Shown here: positions 9,801 through 19,060 of the stretch, piece after piece | Layout: each line of letters starts with the position of its first letter | Position numbering within the stretch: the stretch's first letter is position 1 | From: Diplonema papillatum | Taxonomy: Eukaryota; Euglenozoa; Diplonemea; Diplonemida; Diplonemidae | Reading direction: 5' to 3' | DNA: 64,000 nt | NCBI GenBank assembly: GCA_030068145.1 | Contig: JAPJBO010000006.1 | Span: 620,001-684,000 of the forward strand | Position numbers and translations under genes: made by a program | Notes under the pieces: model-generated | What the model was told of the DNA's origin: nothing | The model's database searches: none | Seen by the model: only the letters and a program-made list of their open reading frames with translations

Positions 9801-11558
9801 ACGATCTCCGTGTTGTCGTTCGTTTGCGGTTTCGACAAACGTCTCCATACAATACAAGAGTGGTAGGACGACCTGTGACCCGTAGCTCAAGTTAATTGCG
9901 AGAGAACACATCCAACATAATATTATTATCTTGTCCCGGAAGCACTCCAAGCCTTTTGTGTTTCCGACGATCCCGTGGGACGTACAGATTGGTGTCTTTC
10001 GACCTTTTGTTTGTCTTGTGAGGTTCAGGCACATGTGGTCAGTGGGCGGGGGGGCTGGGATAAGATGTCTTATGAGGTTCAGGTACATGTGGTCAGTGGG
10101 AGGGGGGCTGGGATAAGATGTCTTGTGAGGTTCAGGTACATGTGGTCAGTGGGCGGGGGCTGGGATAAGAAGCTTTACTGCATCGGGCTAGACTTTAACT
10201 CATGTTTGAGCGGGGATGCCCACTCTGCTGCCTTTCCGCTGGGCTCTTGGTTGCAGACCCGCTCGCATACACTTCTCATAACGGTGGCGTTGCGCGCTGC
10301 GAAGTCATCCATAATTTGCCGGAGCGTCACGTCGCGTCGCCCTTTTCTTCTGAAGGCAACACAACGAAGGTAACGCAACGAGTCGAGGCAACACAACGAA
10401 GGTAACGCAACGAGTCGAGGCAACACAACGAAGGTAACGCAACGAGTCGAGGCAACACAACGAAGGTAACGCAACGAGTCGAGGCAACACAACGAAGGTA
10501 ACGCAACGAGTCGAGGCAACACAACGAAGGTAACGCAACGAGTCGAGGCAACACAACGAAGGTAACGCAACGAGTCGAGGCAACACAACGAAGGTAACGC
10601 AACGAGTCGAGGCAACACAACGAAGGTAACGCAACGAGTCGAGGCAACACAACGAAGGTAACGCAACGAGTCGAGGCAACACAACGAAGGTAACGCAACG
10701 AGTCGAGGCAACACAACGAAGGTAACGCAACGAGTCGAGGCAACACAACTAACCCACTTACGTATACGAAGGGCATATCCAACGTGCATACACTCGGGGC
10801 TCACAAATAACGTTCTCAGATGGACGATGGGAGTCCATGGACGTGATGCGCGTTTTAAGACACTCTTTCGAGCCCACGCCGGGGCGAACATGTAGATCCA
10901 GGATTCCATAGCTCTCATTTCTTTGTGTCAACAGTCTCTTCCCATCATCATCGTCATTCATTTTGTACCAGCCGCGGTGGTGCGAGTGACGAGCTCAAAT
11001 TTTGCGCACTAGCGGAGCTCACCTGCTTTGGCGAATGTCATGCAAACGCCGCCAGCAACTGATGACCGCACCAAAGCAGTTGTTTTCGTTGAACGTAGTT
11101 CCTGATCGTTTTTGGGCCGGACGCAAGTGAAAATGCCGCGGTTTGCGGCAACAAGTTTCTCATTTCCTTCAACATTCCATGTTTGGTAGCAATCAAACGA
11201 CGCACTGAACGAGAAAAGGCGCGCACACCGTGACGGGGGCGATTTTAGGCCACAGCTCGATGACGATGACTTCCGGCTTCCCGTCGAACGCCACGTGGAA
11301 CTCGACGACCTCGGAGCGGGGCTCCCCTTCGTCATGGTGCGGCTTCGCGAGTTCGGCCTCGCCGCCGTGCTTCTCATCTGCGTGCGCCAGGTGGGCGGTA
11401 TCGTCGTCGACAGCCGGCGGCGGCGAAAACTTCTTGGTCGGCCGATCCGCGGCCGAGCGGGGTGCCGAGTAGTGCACCCAGAGCACCATGCAAAACAGGA
11501 CGGCCAGAAACCCGGCGTACTGCCGGCGGCGCCACGCATTGGGCTGGGGCGGGCGCAT
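6813..11558 (-). CDS. Membrane-anchored cyclophilin (peptidyl-prolyl cis-trans isomerase), three exons
   Basis: Cyclophilins isomerise peptidyl-proline bonds. Exon 1 (11558-11229) starts at ATG and encodes a short basic N-terminus, a hydrophobic span (FLAVLFCMVLWV, about residues 17-28), a Pro/His/Glu-rich linker and the first cyclophilin strands (IVIELWPKIAPVT). Exon 2 (7692-7501) supplies the active-site block FYRAEPGFVLQGGG, matching Arg55/Phe60/Gln63 of human CypA. Exon 3 (7037-6813) reads NDPNSASTEFFINLNDN to a TGA. Introns are 11228-7693 (GTGTGC...TTCAG) and 7500-7038 (GTATGT...ACACAG); both fall in phase 0. The joined protein is 248 residues. The core resembles bacterial PpiA more than CypA (no Trp121 equivalent). 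The topology suggests a type II anchor with the enzyme in the secretory lumen. Confidence 0.9.
7693..9957. other. 3' part of cyclophilin intron 1: repeats and relics
   Basis: Intronic. A dispersed-repeat C copy (about 7698-7775) directly abuts the exon 2 acceptor. A 55-bp segment (GTTCTTTTAAGTACATGAAC and flank) occurs twice, near 7876 and 8106. Around 8746-9330 the minus strand has a decayed protein-like stretch (RVDGASLQELDELNAKSTVG) with stops upstream, possibly a dead gene. TGACC-rich inverted pieces lie near 9480-9552. No intact gene is seen. Confidence 0.5.
9958..10240 (+). repeat. Dispersed repeat A, copy 2, with internal ~53-bp triplication
   Basis: The same two blocks as at 1378-1525, separated by three tandem units (about 10018-10172). 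Each unit begins TGAGGTTCAGG and contains ACATGTGGTCAGTGGG and CTGGGATAAGA. It lies in cyclophilin intron 1. Confidence 0.75.
10357..10748. repeat. 32-bp minisatellite, about 12 copies
   Basis: The unit GAGGCAACACAACGAAGGTA + ACGCAACGAGTC repeats almost without change inside cyclophilin intron 1. On the minus strand it yields the same 32-residue periodic peptide in all three frames (VALPSLCCLDSLRYLRCVAS...). The long minus-strand frames here are artefacts of the repeat. Confidence 0.95.
11107..11190 (+). repeat. Dispersed repeat D, copy 1
   Basis: The block GGACGCAAGTGAAAATGCCG, then CGGTTTGCGGC and TTCTCATTTCC(T/C)(T/C)CAACATT, recurs at about 23870-23945 and 44505-44600. This copy lies 40-120 bp inside the 5' end of cyclophilin intron 1. 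Confidence 0.7.
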
Positions 11559-11659
11559 CTCCAGGGGAGTCGTTGTATAATGGTCTAGCTTGAAGGGAAT
11601 TGGAGAGGTTGAAAAAGGTTTTGGGGTCTTCGTCGGTTTGTGTTTTTATTTACCGTCTT

Positions 11660-11761
11660 CGGAAAAATATTGGATAGGAAAAATATCCAAATTTTTCTGG
11701 GATGGCCATTTTATCCAAAGTATTTCCTATCCAAACATTTTTCCTATCCAAATATTTTTCC
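11660..11761. mobile_element. Short A/T-rich MITE, family 2
   Basis: The left end CGGAAAAATATTGGATAGG is mirrored by CCTATCCAAATATTTTTCCG at the right, with one indel. Inside are further CCTATCCAAA repeats. A related, less complete copy lies at 13328-13438. Too small to code. Confidence 0.65.
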
Positions 11762-11863
11762 GGTCCGATCAAAGTTCAAGACAATTTTCGGGTTGTTAAG
11801 TCCAGAACGTATTCCCCCGCCCCCCTAACTATGGTATTTCCCCCCGCCTTATGAGCCACGAAA

Positions 11864-12606
11864 TTAGGCTGAGAGCGCTTTGGACGCTCCGACCCAGCGA
11901 CTAGGAAGCAACGGGGACACTGATGGTTCGATTCGCAGAAGGAAAAAGCACTTGCTGATGGAATCGTTTCTTGCGCCCTCACCATTTTTCACCCTCCAGT
12001 CGATGTACTGCTTTGCTGTCACGGTGTTGACCCATTCGGGGTCTAGGTCAAGTGGAACCCCTTCGCGTCTGCGACCTGGGGAATGACCCGGCTCGTTTTT
12101 CCCACAAGGATCACTTGGTAGGGGATGGGAGTCCCGTCCGCAGCCCCACCAGTCACAACAGTAACGCTTCGCTTGTCGCCCATAGCCAATGCGCACATCA
12201 CGAGTACCCCTCGGGGCGTGTTGCAGTCGGGCTGGGCATGAAAAGCGCCGATGATTGTGCTTCCGACACCACTTCAGCCCATTCTGTGCAAGTTCCGATT
12301 CGATGACTGGCAACCCAGTAGTTCGGGCGACGGTCGCGCGTGCAAGCAGCTCACGAGCGAGTAAGTGATAGCGGCCCCGTTCGTTCGTTTTCGCTCGATC
12401 AGTTCTAAAAGGATCGCGGTCTCCTTTTGTCTTAATGACAATGGACGGCCTCTCTTGGCCTTTGGTTCGTTACCGTCGATCGGTTCACTCCGACTTCCGC
12501 CCAGAGCGTGCGCAATGGTAGTTGCTTTTTTTCTTACAGCGTACGAGCGCGAGGGGCCGTTCGCACGAGACCTTCTTTTGCCTTGCATGCTGTTCCACTT
12601 CTGCAT
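11864..12606 (-). pseudogene. Frameshifted DDE-superfamily transposase (pogo/Tigger-like)
   Basis: Three successive minus-strand pieces in different frames look like one transposase. About 12606-12330 holds a basic N-terminal part (GRPLSLRQKETAILLELIE). About 12270-12060 reads VTVVTGGAADGTPIPYQVI, the pattern around the second catalytic strand of DDE_1 transposases (VTV..A..G...P...I). About 12060-11900 reads EWVNTVTAKQYIDWRVKN. No single frame spans them, so the gene is dead. No TIRs were identified. The family assignment is by pattern and is moderate. Confidence 0.5.
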
Positions 12607-12837
12607 CCCTCCTGTGAGTCCTGGACAGCAACAAGCTCACCCATTTCAACGTCTCTTTCCTCCGAGCTGTACTTCCCGCCCTTTTTTGCGGAACGTTCTG
12701 CGGTGTTCCTCGTGCGGTATATCTGATTGATATCTCTGGTTCGTTTGTTGCTGCATGGCACTGATACGTAGCCTTATTTGACCATTTCTTACACCCCGGA
12801 CTTCAGCAGCCATATACTAAGTCAATGAGGAGTGAAA

Positions 12838-12893
12838 AAGTGCGGGAGTGCCACTCCCGCATTGAGGGGGTCCCACTCCCGCATTGAAGGAGT
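12838..12893 (-). repeat. Short cluster of the GCGGGAGTG palindromic repeat
   Basis: Two to three units of CACTCCCGCATTGAGGGGGT, the reverse complement of the unit that forms the large array at 31040-31715. Confidence 0.75.
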
Positions 12894-13014
12894 GAGGCCG
12901 ACCGCACAAATGACCGCAACCACCATCGCAATCCGGAGTGGGTGTCCGGGGTGTACATCAAGAGAGCCGAACAGAAAGTCCCGTCCGGGTAAAGCAGCTA
13001 CTGCTGTGCGGGCA

Positions 13015-13327
13015 TTCAGAGGAGACATAAATTCGAAAAATACTCGACGTAGCTGCTTCGACTCCGAGGAAGGGAGGAAATATAGAGGTAAGGGGCAAAT
13101 ACAATACAAAAACAATCTGATTTGTTCTTCGCTTACACCACCGTGTGGTGTTTTCTCACTCAGGACTTTTGACCTGTTGTGTTTGTGTGATTTGTCGTGT
13201 AGGGGTAGACCCGCATGACCTCACGTCCGTTCAACACGTGGTTCGGTAGTTACAGCACTTGGATCCCTTCTGTTCTTTGACGGGCAGCATCGTCGAGCAT
13301 TTCCTTTCAAGCTGGCGCTTATGTAAA
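13015..13327 (-). repeat. Dispersed repeat B, copy 2 (inverted)
   Basis: Reverse-complement copy of 6126-6430. Shared landmarks include the GTTCAACACGTGGTTCGGTA and CACCGTGTGGTGTTTTCTCA segments. A MITE-like A/T-rich piece (13328-13438) begins exactly where similarity ends. Confidence 0.8.
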
Positions 13328-13438
13328 AGAAAAATTCCGGGAAAATATCCAAATGTTCCGCGGAAGGCCGTTTATCCAAAATATTTCCTATCCAAATATT
13401 TTTCCTATCCAAATATTTTCCTATACAATATTTTTCCG
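13328..13438. mobile_element. MITE family 2, second copy (one end degraded)
   Basis: Shares GAAAATATCCAAAT and repeated CCTATCCAAATATTTT with 11660-11761. The right end TATTTTTCCG matches, but the left end lacks the full TIR. Confidence 0.5.
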
Positions 13439-13448
13439 AACACGGTAT

Positions 13449-13814
13449 TTATTTTTTAGAGTTATAGTTCGCTTGAGAATCCGGGATTTTAGAGTCTCCG
13501 GGTGACTTTCGTCGAATGGGTTCTTTTAAAGCTAATACGGGTGGGTTTGTGGGGGCATGCATGGCTTCTTTCGTGTACACCTTACTTGGTCGCTTTGGCG
13601 AGTCAGGTTCGAAACAATTTGTGACCGACACCAAGTTCTCGCCAGGTTAGGTGAGTGTTCTTGGGCTCCCCACGTCTTACAAGTTGAGCAGGAGTTGCCC
13701 TGTAAACCGTATCGGTCCATTGTTCGCACCATGGCTCTAAGTAGAGTAGAGTGTAGAATAGCTCAGAGAGGTTTGCTGGTAGCAGCGAACGTTGCGCTTT
13801 TCGAAGTGCGGCGT
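13449..13814 (-). repeat. Fragment nearly identical to the 5' end of the hAT-like gene
   Basis: About 365 bp are nearly identical to 41238-41590, with only a few differences seen by eye. On the minus strand it includes the coding start of the hAT-like ORF (peptide LALKEPIRRKSPGDSK) and about 240 bp upstream of it. The right end abuts the 3' end of the reverse transcriptase element. The left end stops at A/T-rich sequence next to a MITE. Confidence 0.85.
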
Positions 13815-13922
13815 CGTTGCTCTCGGTAGTAAAAAAATTTTTTTTAGGAAAATACGTAGTTGAACTGTTCGTTGCTCGCCACAGTTAGGGCACTCTGGGC
13901 ACACTGGGTACCCGTGGTGTAT

Positions 13923-16586
13923 CTAGTTTTCGTCCGTCGGTTTCTTTGAGGTAGCGCGTCGCTTTGCTTTGTGTTTCTTTTTGCACCAGGGCTCATGGTG
14001 GCGTAGACTTGTGAAAAGTGGTTTCCCCACTGTTCGGCCGTCACTGTTGCAATATGGGCATCTGTCTCGTTTCTTCGCGGGACCCTGTAGTGTGTATTCT
14101 AGTTGAACCGTTGGTGGTCTTTCTTTGCAGAACCGTTGGTGCACGCGCAATCCCTGTTTTCCTTTAAAAAGGTGTCCGGCTGCCGTTGTACGTGCATGGC
14201 AGTAGGGGCATTGCAAGTCGTCGTCGCTGCTTGATTCTGGTTCCGTGGTAGGGGTGGTGCTTTGCGGGGAACTTAGAATTGTAGGTGTGGTGGCGCTGTT
14301 GTCGTCGGTAGTGTGCTCGTCGTACTGCGTTCCAGTTTGAGAGGCGGATAATTCGTCTCCTCGAATGGCGTCTAAGAGGTCCTGGGTTAAAACCGCGTCT
14401 GCAGACATGGTTGTCGGCGAGGTGGGTGTGGTTTTGTGGTCGTTGAAGGGTAAGAAGACTGGTGGGGGGACCTCCATTACTTGGACGTCTTGAGGCTGGT
14501 AGACGCAGAGGAAAGTCTCGTTGCTGGAGTATGTCGGGGCAGGTGTGTGGTGCGTCCGAACACCGTCGAAACATGACCATCGTTGGCTTGCGTCTGCAGA
14601 CTCGTTGAGGGCGTGGATGACGTAGTGGCCTGCGTTGTTGTGGCCGGAGTGTACGGCTATTGCTCTTAGATTGAGGGGGGCGTTACGTCCTGGGAGTGTG
14701 ATGGTGTGGTCTGCGTGTATGGCGGTGCGGTTTGTTGTGTCGTTTTTGCGTGCCCTTTGCAGTTGGATAAGCAGCATTGTGTTGATGTGTTGGAAGTTAG
14801 GTCTTGTCAAAGTGGTGTTGGTGTGTTTGCAAGCTTCACATTTGTAGTCGACGGCTAAACGGGGTGTGCTCCAGAGGTTCAGACATCTCTGTATCGAATT
14901 GCCGCCTGGTGGAAGGTACGTAATGTCTTGGGTTTCCGGTATGTTGGACTTGGAGTGGCTGCATTTTTTGCAGGTTGTGGTAGTTGTGATGTTGTGCTGG
15001 AGGCCGACGAAAGTGTCATGACGATTCTGTTGACAAGCTTGGTGCGCTGCGTTTTCGTTCAGTAGGGCTGTAGTGATTGCACGAAGGACTTCCCCGAGAT
15101 CACACTGCTGCCCGTCCCCGAAGGGTCCGTCGATGCTGGCGAAAACATGCAGGAGTGTCGCTTGCGTCCGTCTTCCTGTGACCCAACCGCTTACGGCTGC
15201 CGTACAATCGCCCTTCGAGTGCGATGTACATTCGTTGTATGTAACCACTTGTTGGGCCATGTCGGTGGCGGCGATTAGGTTCAGCGCGGCTTGGAGGAAG
15301 CAGGAGTTTGTTGTAGTGAACCGTGCGAGCTTTGAGAGTGTTTTGGCTCCGGCCGCCGCGACTGCTGCTGCGAGGGTGATGCTTGCTACGAGGTTGGCTA
15401 CTCTTTGTTTGAGGGTGAAGAGCGTTGGTGTTGGTTGCTGCCGGTCTTCGACTGGACTATCATCGAGTTCGTGAGTCGTAGTGGTGCTGCTATCAGAGGA
15501 AGAAGCGAGGTCGTCCGGTGTGACGGGAAGTTCGGCTGGTCTGAAGTTGAGGGGTTGGTGTTTTCCGGCAAATTCGGCTTCTGCGATGCGCGGTTTGCCG
15601 GCTTTGAATCGCGCGATACTGTAGCCGAGGAATGGTTTCAGCTGGTTGTGGAGTCGTGGTAAGCTTCGAAATTCCTCGGTTAGCCAGGCTTGCCATGGGG
15701 GGTAGAGGACTCTCGGATGGTGACCTCGTTCGAGCATCGCGTAGACGTTTCGCTGTATCTCTACGCGTAGGTCCTGCCAATGGTTGGTTTGCCGCATCGC
15801 TCTTATCAGCGAGCCTTTGAAGATGCCGCTTGCTTGAGTCTTGGGGGCTGTGGTCTGGTGGTGCGTGAAGCGTGTACCGTATGTTTTAGGATGAACATTG
15901 AGTCGTATGTGTGCTGGGTGTGGTGCTTCTGGTCGTTCGATTCGGATTCGTATGCCTAAAAAAACGGTGTCGTCTCGCGCCGTTGTGGTTTCTTTGTACT
16001 CCATACGGTATAAGGCTTGAGGTGGGGGTTTACAGTCCCATTGTAAGAAGTCGTCGATGAAACGCCAGGTGTTCACGAACGCTTTGGCTTCGTCGTGTTT
16101 GCCCTGTGCTAGAAGGCCGTCGATGTATTCGGACTCTACGCTGTAGCAGTAAAGGTTTGCTAAGTCCGAACTTGCGTTACCTCCCATCGGTATGCCTCCT
16201 GTCTGTCTGAAAATCGTATCGCCTTGCTCGATGTAGGCGTTGTCGATGACGAAATTCAGCAGGGCTTTGACTTCTTCTCTTGTGTAGTTCCGGTTGGTGT
16301 TGTTAGCTCCTTTGCCGAAATTGAAGGTCTTTTTACCCTGTTGTTTTGAGCCCCTGGTGAGGTGGTTGTGACCATGCTTCTCTTCATGGTCATACGCTTC
16401 GTCAACGGTCAAACCCACTCTTCGTTTGACCTCGTCGTGCGGCAACTTCGTGTACATCGTTAAGAAGTCGTGGTTCGATGGTGTTTTGTGCCTCAGTTGC
16501 GTTTGTTGTTGTTTGATGTTGAGTGCTATGTCGTCGGGGCTTTCAGTGAAGAGGGCTTTTTTGATGCCTGTTGTCTTTTTGGACAA
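13923..16586 (-). CDS. Reverse transcriptase-ubiquitin-specific protease fusion with two C-terminal zinc fingers
   Basis: An 887-codon open frame, counted from its first codon (TTG; a stop lies just upstream). Residues ~35-330 are the back half of a reverse transcriptase: motif A DFLTMYTKLPH (40-50), motif B GGIPMGGNASSDLANL (130-145), motif C RFIDDF (Asp178/Asp179). Motif style resembles Penelope-like/TERT-related RTs. Residues ~420-700 form a peptidase C19 (USP) domain: Cys box NSCFLQAAL (Cys429), QQ box GQQCDLGEV (492-500), a CxxC...CxxC zinc ribbon (539/542, 583/586), His box GHY (His654) and an FDG third-site candidate (Asp674). A Ser/Thr-rich linker leads to two CxxC...HxxxC/HxxxxC fingers (793-820, 843-868). 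The RT N-terminal fingers are missing, so the copy is probably 5'-truncated. No GIY-YIG or other endonuclease motif was found. Confidence 0.8.
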   Translation of the reverse strand: MSKKTTGIKKALFTESPDDIALNIKQQQTQLRHKTPSNHDFLTMYTKLPHDEVKRRVGLTVDEAYDHEEKHGHNHLTRGSKQQGKKTFNFGKGANNTNRNYTREEVKALLNFVIDNAYIEQGDTIFRQTGGIPMGGNASSDLANLYCYSVESEYIDGLLAQGKHDEAKAFVNTWRFIDDFLQWDCKPPPQALYRMEYKETTTARDDTVFLGIRIRIERPEAPHPAHIRLNVHPKTYGTRFTHHQTTAPKTQASGIFKGSLIRAMRQTNHWQDLRVEIQRNVYAMLERGHHPRVLYPPWQAWLTEEFRSLPRLHNQLKPFLGYSIARFKAGKPRIAEAEFAGKHQPLNFRPAELPVTPDDLASSSDSSTTTTHELDDSPVEDRQQPTPTLFTLKQRVANLVASITLAAAVAAAGAKTLSKLARFTTTNSCFLQAALNLIAATDMAQQVVTYNECTSHSKGDCTAAVSGWVTGRRTQATLLHVFASIDGPFGDGQQCDLGEVLRAITTALLNENAAHQACQQNRHDTFVGLQHNITTTTTCKKCSHSKSNIPETQDITYLPPGGNSIQRCLNLWSTPRLAVDYKCEACKHTNTTLTRPNFQHINTMLLIQLQRARKNDTTNRTAIHADHTITLPGRNAPLNLRAIAVHSGHNNAGHYVIHALNESADASQRWSCFDGVRTHHTPAPTYSSNETFLCVYQPQDVQVMEVPPPVFLPFNDHKTTPTSPTTMSADAVLTQDLLDAIRGDELSASQTGTQYDEHTTDDNSATTPTILSSPQSTTPTTEPESSSDDDLQCPYCHARTTAAGHLFKGKQGLRVHQRFCKERPPTVQLEYTLQGPAKKRDRCPYCNSDGRTVGKPLFTSLRHHEPWCKKKHKAKRRATSKKPTDEN

Positions 16587-16599
16587 AGTTCCTTATCCG

Positions 16600-17090
16600 G
16601 AGCCGAAGTTTTGGAATAAACCTTTGTATGGGCTCACTAGTTTCTAAAAGGGCCTTTGTCTGGACAGCAGAGTTTTGCAAAATACCCTTGTATGGACACA
16701 AGGTTTGCAAAATACCCTTGTATGGACAGAAGATTCTGAATAAATACCCTTGTATGACACACACATTCTCAAAAGGGACCTTGTATGGACAGACTTTTTT
16801 GGTCCCTTGTATGGACGGCAGATGTTCAGAAATACCCTTGTATGGAGAACCTACCCTTATATGGACGCCGTACTTTCGAAAAGTCCCTTGTATGGACGAC
16901 ATACTTTTGAAAGGTCCCTTGTATGGACATCTGACTTTTGAAAAGTTCCTTGTATGGACACCTGACTTTTGAAAAGTCCCTTGTATGGACGACGTATTTT
17001 CGAATACCCTGGTGCATAATTGTGTCTGGAAGCCTGCTCTCCATTGCAAACTTGTGTGGACGACGTACTCGAATACCCCTGTGCACTGTT
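16600..17090. repeat. Degenerate ~34-bp minisatellite (CCCTTGTATGGAC)
   Basis: About 13 imperfect units, each containing CCCTTGTATGGAC followed by roughly 20 variable A/T-rich bases. It lies directly upstream of the truncated RT reading frame on the minus strand. Minus-strand frames through it give repeats like CPYKG and SIQGTF; these are probably not real protein. The array could be the 5' region of the element or part of its insertion site. Confidence 0.85.
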
Positions 17091-17579
17091 GTGAGCTGCA
17101 TTGCGTAAACTCTGTTGGCAAAACCGGGTCTTTGGCGTCTGAGACGAACGAGACGGACTCCGGGAATGCATCAGACAACGAAGACGAAGACGAAGATGAA
17201 GACGAAGACGAAGCTGTTGGGGCTGCCCCTGTGTCACCGGACACAACTTCTGTGTTGCCAGTGGTGGGTGCACTTTTTCCATCGGCCAACAGTTTTTTTG
17301 AACCGGTGCTAACGGTCTGTTACCTTCAGCGACGATGCTCCGGCGTTCACAGAGAGTAACCCGTATTTTGCTGCCATCAGAGCAGTAGATCCGGACTCGC
17401 GTAGTCGGGTGTACACCAAGCGCGATGAAGAAGGCAGGCGGTTTACATTTTGTTTCCTGGCCTTCGGGGCCGCGATCCGTGCGACCGCCCACGTGGTCCC
17501 ACTGATAAGCATTGACGCCGCGCACATGGAAAGGGGGGGGGGGTAGGTGTACACGACGCACTTGTTAGCTGTTTTTTTT
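17091..17579. other. Low-complexity segment, no confirmed gene
   Basis: Contains a (GAAGAC)n-like run near 17176-17212 giving Asp/Glu repeats on plus and Ser repeats on minus. A minus-strand frame from 17289 starts with a plausible N-terminus (MADGKSAPTTGNTEVVSG) but runs into the minisatellite. It may be a decayed 5' part of the neighbouring retroelement. Confidence 0.3.
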
Positions 17580-17715
17580 GGGACATAACTAGTTATATTT
17601 CTAACAAGTGATGTAACAAGTGGTCACTTGTTATATAACAAGTGATCACTTGTTATATAACAAGTGATTGCTTGTTATATAACAAGTGATTGCTTGTTTT
17701 AACAAGTGTTTGGTT
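17580..17715. repeat. Palindromic satellite, left array
   Basis: Five to six units of ACTTGTTATATAACAAGT joined by GATC- or GATTG-type spacers. Each unit is a perfect 18-bp palindrome. Confidence 0.9.
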
Positions 17716-17800
17716 GCAATTTCATGAGGAACCTGGGGTTTGTACCTACCTACGAGAGAAAGTCACGTGATCTGCAAGACACTAGGCTTTTGGCAAACAA

Positions 17801-19060
17801 ACGGTTGCTGTAAGCACGCTTGGCATTTGCACACCCGAACCGCTCATTCGGCGTTTTTCTGTGGGTCGAAGTTTCTTGTCGTGTGAAAACCCCCGGGCCG
17901 GGGTACCACCACGGCCCAGCCAAACGAGCGTGATTTCGTGTTTTTTGCGATAACCAATTTCTGCTTCCCTGGAGACAGTATTTAGCGTTATTTGTGGATT
18001 AGAAGGTCGGTATTTTAAAGTCTCCGGTTGACCGTAGAGGCTTGAGTATGGCGGGGGGTTGAGTATTTGTTACAGCTAAAAAGAACGTTGGCAGCGGTTT
18101 AACCAAACCACATACAGGTTAAATCGCACAAACAAAAATATCGCCCAAGGCGGTGACCGTACTCCAGGTATTACGCATCACCTCCACTGTGGCATGACAC
18201 CGAATTTACGGCCAAAAAGCTGCGGAACTGCGTATTTGATGCACCAAAGCCAAAAAAGGAGGGTTGTCGGCCTGTTGACGAACGTTAACAAAATCAGGGG
18301 GCTGTGCCTATTTGACGGAGCGAGATTGACTGTTACCGTTACGCCTTCCTGAAGCCCGAGACTGCCAGAAATTTACCACTGGCAGCACACAACATCTGGC
18401 GGGCAGAAAAGCACTCAGGGGACCATAATATCCCATTCAGATGCTCCAGAAAAGGTCCGTACACTCAGGGTGGTGCACCCAAGAAAGCTGTCATGTTCTA
18501 GCAAGAAGATTTCCCTTGTCGACTTGTGGGAGCACACAGAGAACGACATCCAGGGTGGTTACGACCCCAGAACACACCCTCGGATCACAAGACTGGGACA
18601 CTGGACTCAGAATATTGTTGAAAACCATCCTATGCCTTTTCAATCAAGCTGGTCCCGGGTGCGTACCGGTAGCGTAACGGTAGTGTAATGGTAGCATGCA
18701 CAGGTTTTCGGTACCAGGGGTAACCAAAATCCGCAAGATTACACCAGAACTGCACCTAAAATTGACTGCGTGCAGTCAGAGTACTGCAAGAGTCCGGATG
18801 TCAGCCAGCAAAGCGGCACAGAGAAAAGCCGAAGAATGGTGGCCATCGTGAGCAGCTGCAGCAGGCCAGCACCACCGCACAAATTCGAGAGATGGGCTGA
18901 AAAACTGCGTAGCCGAGAGCGGGCGGAACTGAGCAACGCAGTGCGGGTGTTCCATCCAGAAACCCTGTTTGCGACTGGGAGCAGTCCATCGTTAAAGCGG
19001 AGGGGTCTTCTTCTTGGGGAGAGCCGGAAGAGCAATTCGCCGAGGCAATTCGAGCCGTTT
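17801..19060. other. Interior of composite element, no recognised gene
   Basis: About 1.25 kb. It includes a copy (near 17985-18065) of the dispersed AAAGTCTCCGGTTGACCGTA motif family. A direct triplication of GGTAGCGTAACG/GGTAGTGTAATG lies near 18667-18695. Frames are short and featureless. Confidence 0.45.

Noticed and set aside
10175-10918. Long minus-strand frames of periodic VALPSLCCLDSLRYLRC peptide
   Set aside because: The same peptide is read in three frames because the 32-bp unit is not a multiple of 3. The repeat lies in an intron.
16985-17359. Plus-strand acidic protein with Asp/Glu run
   Set aside because: The acidic run is a short microsatellite and the frame has no other protein-like feature or splice context.
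16543-17561. Minus-strand frames with CPYKG/SIQGTF repeats and a Ser-rich N-terminus
   Set aside because: They run through a degenerate minisatellite with shifting frame; composition does not resemble a protein family.
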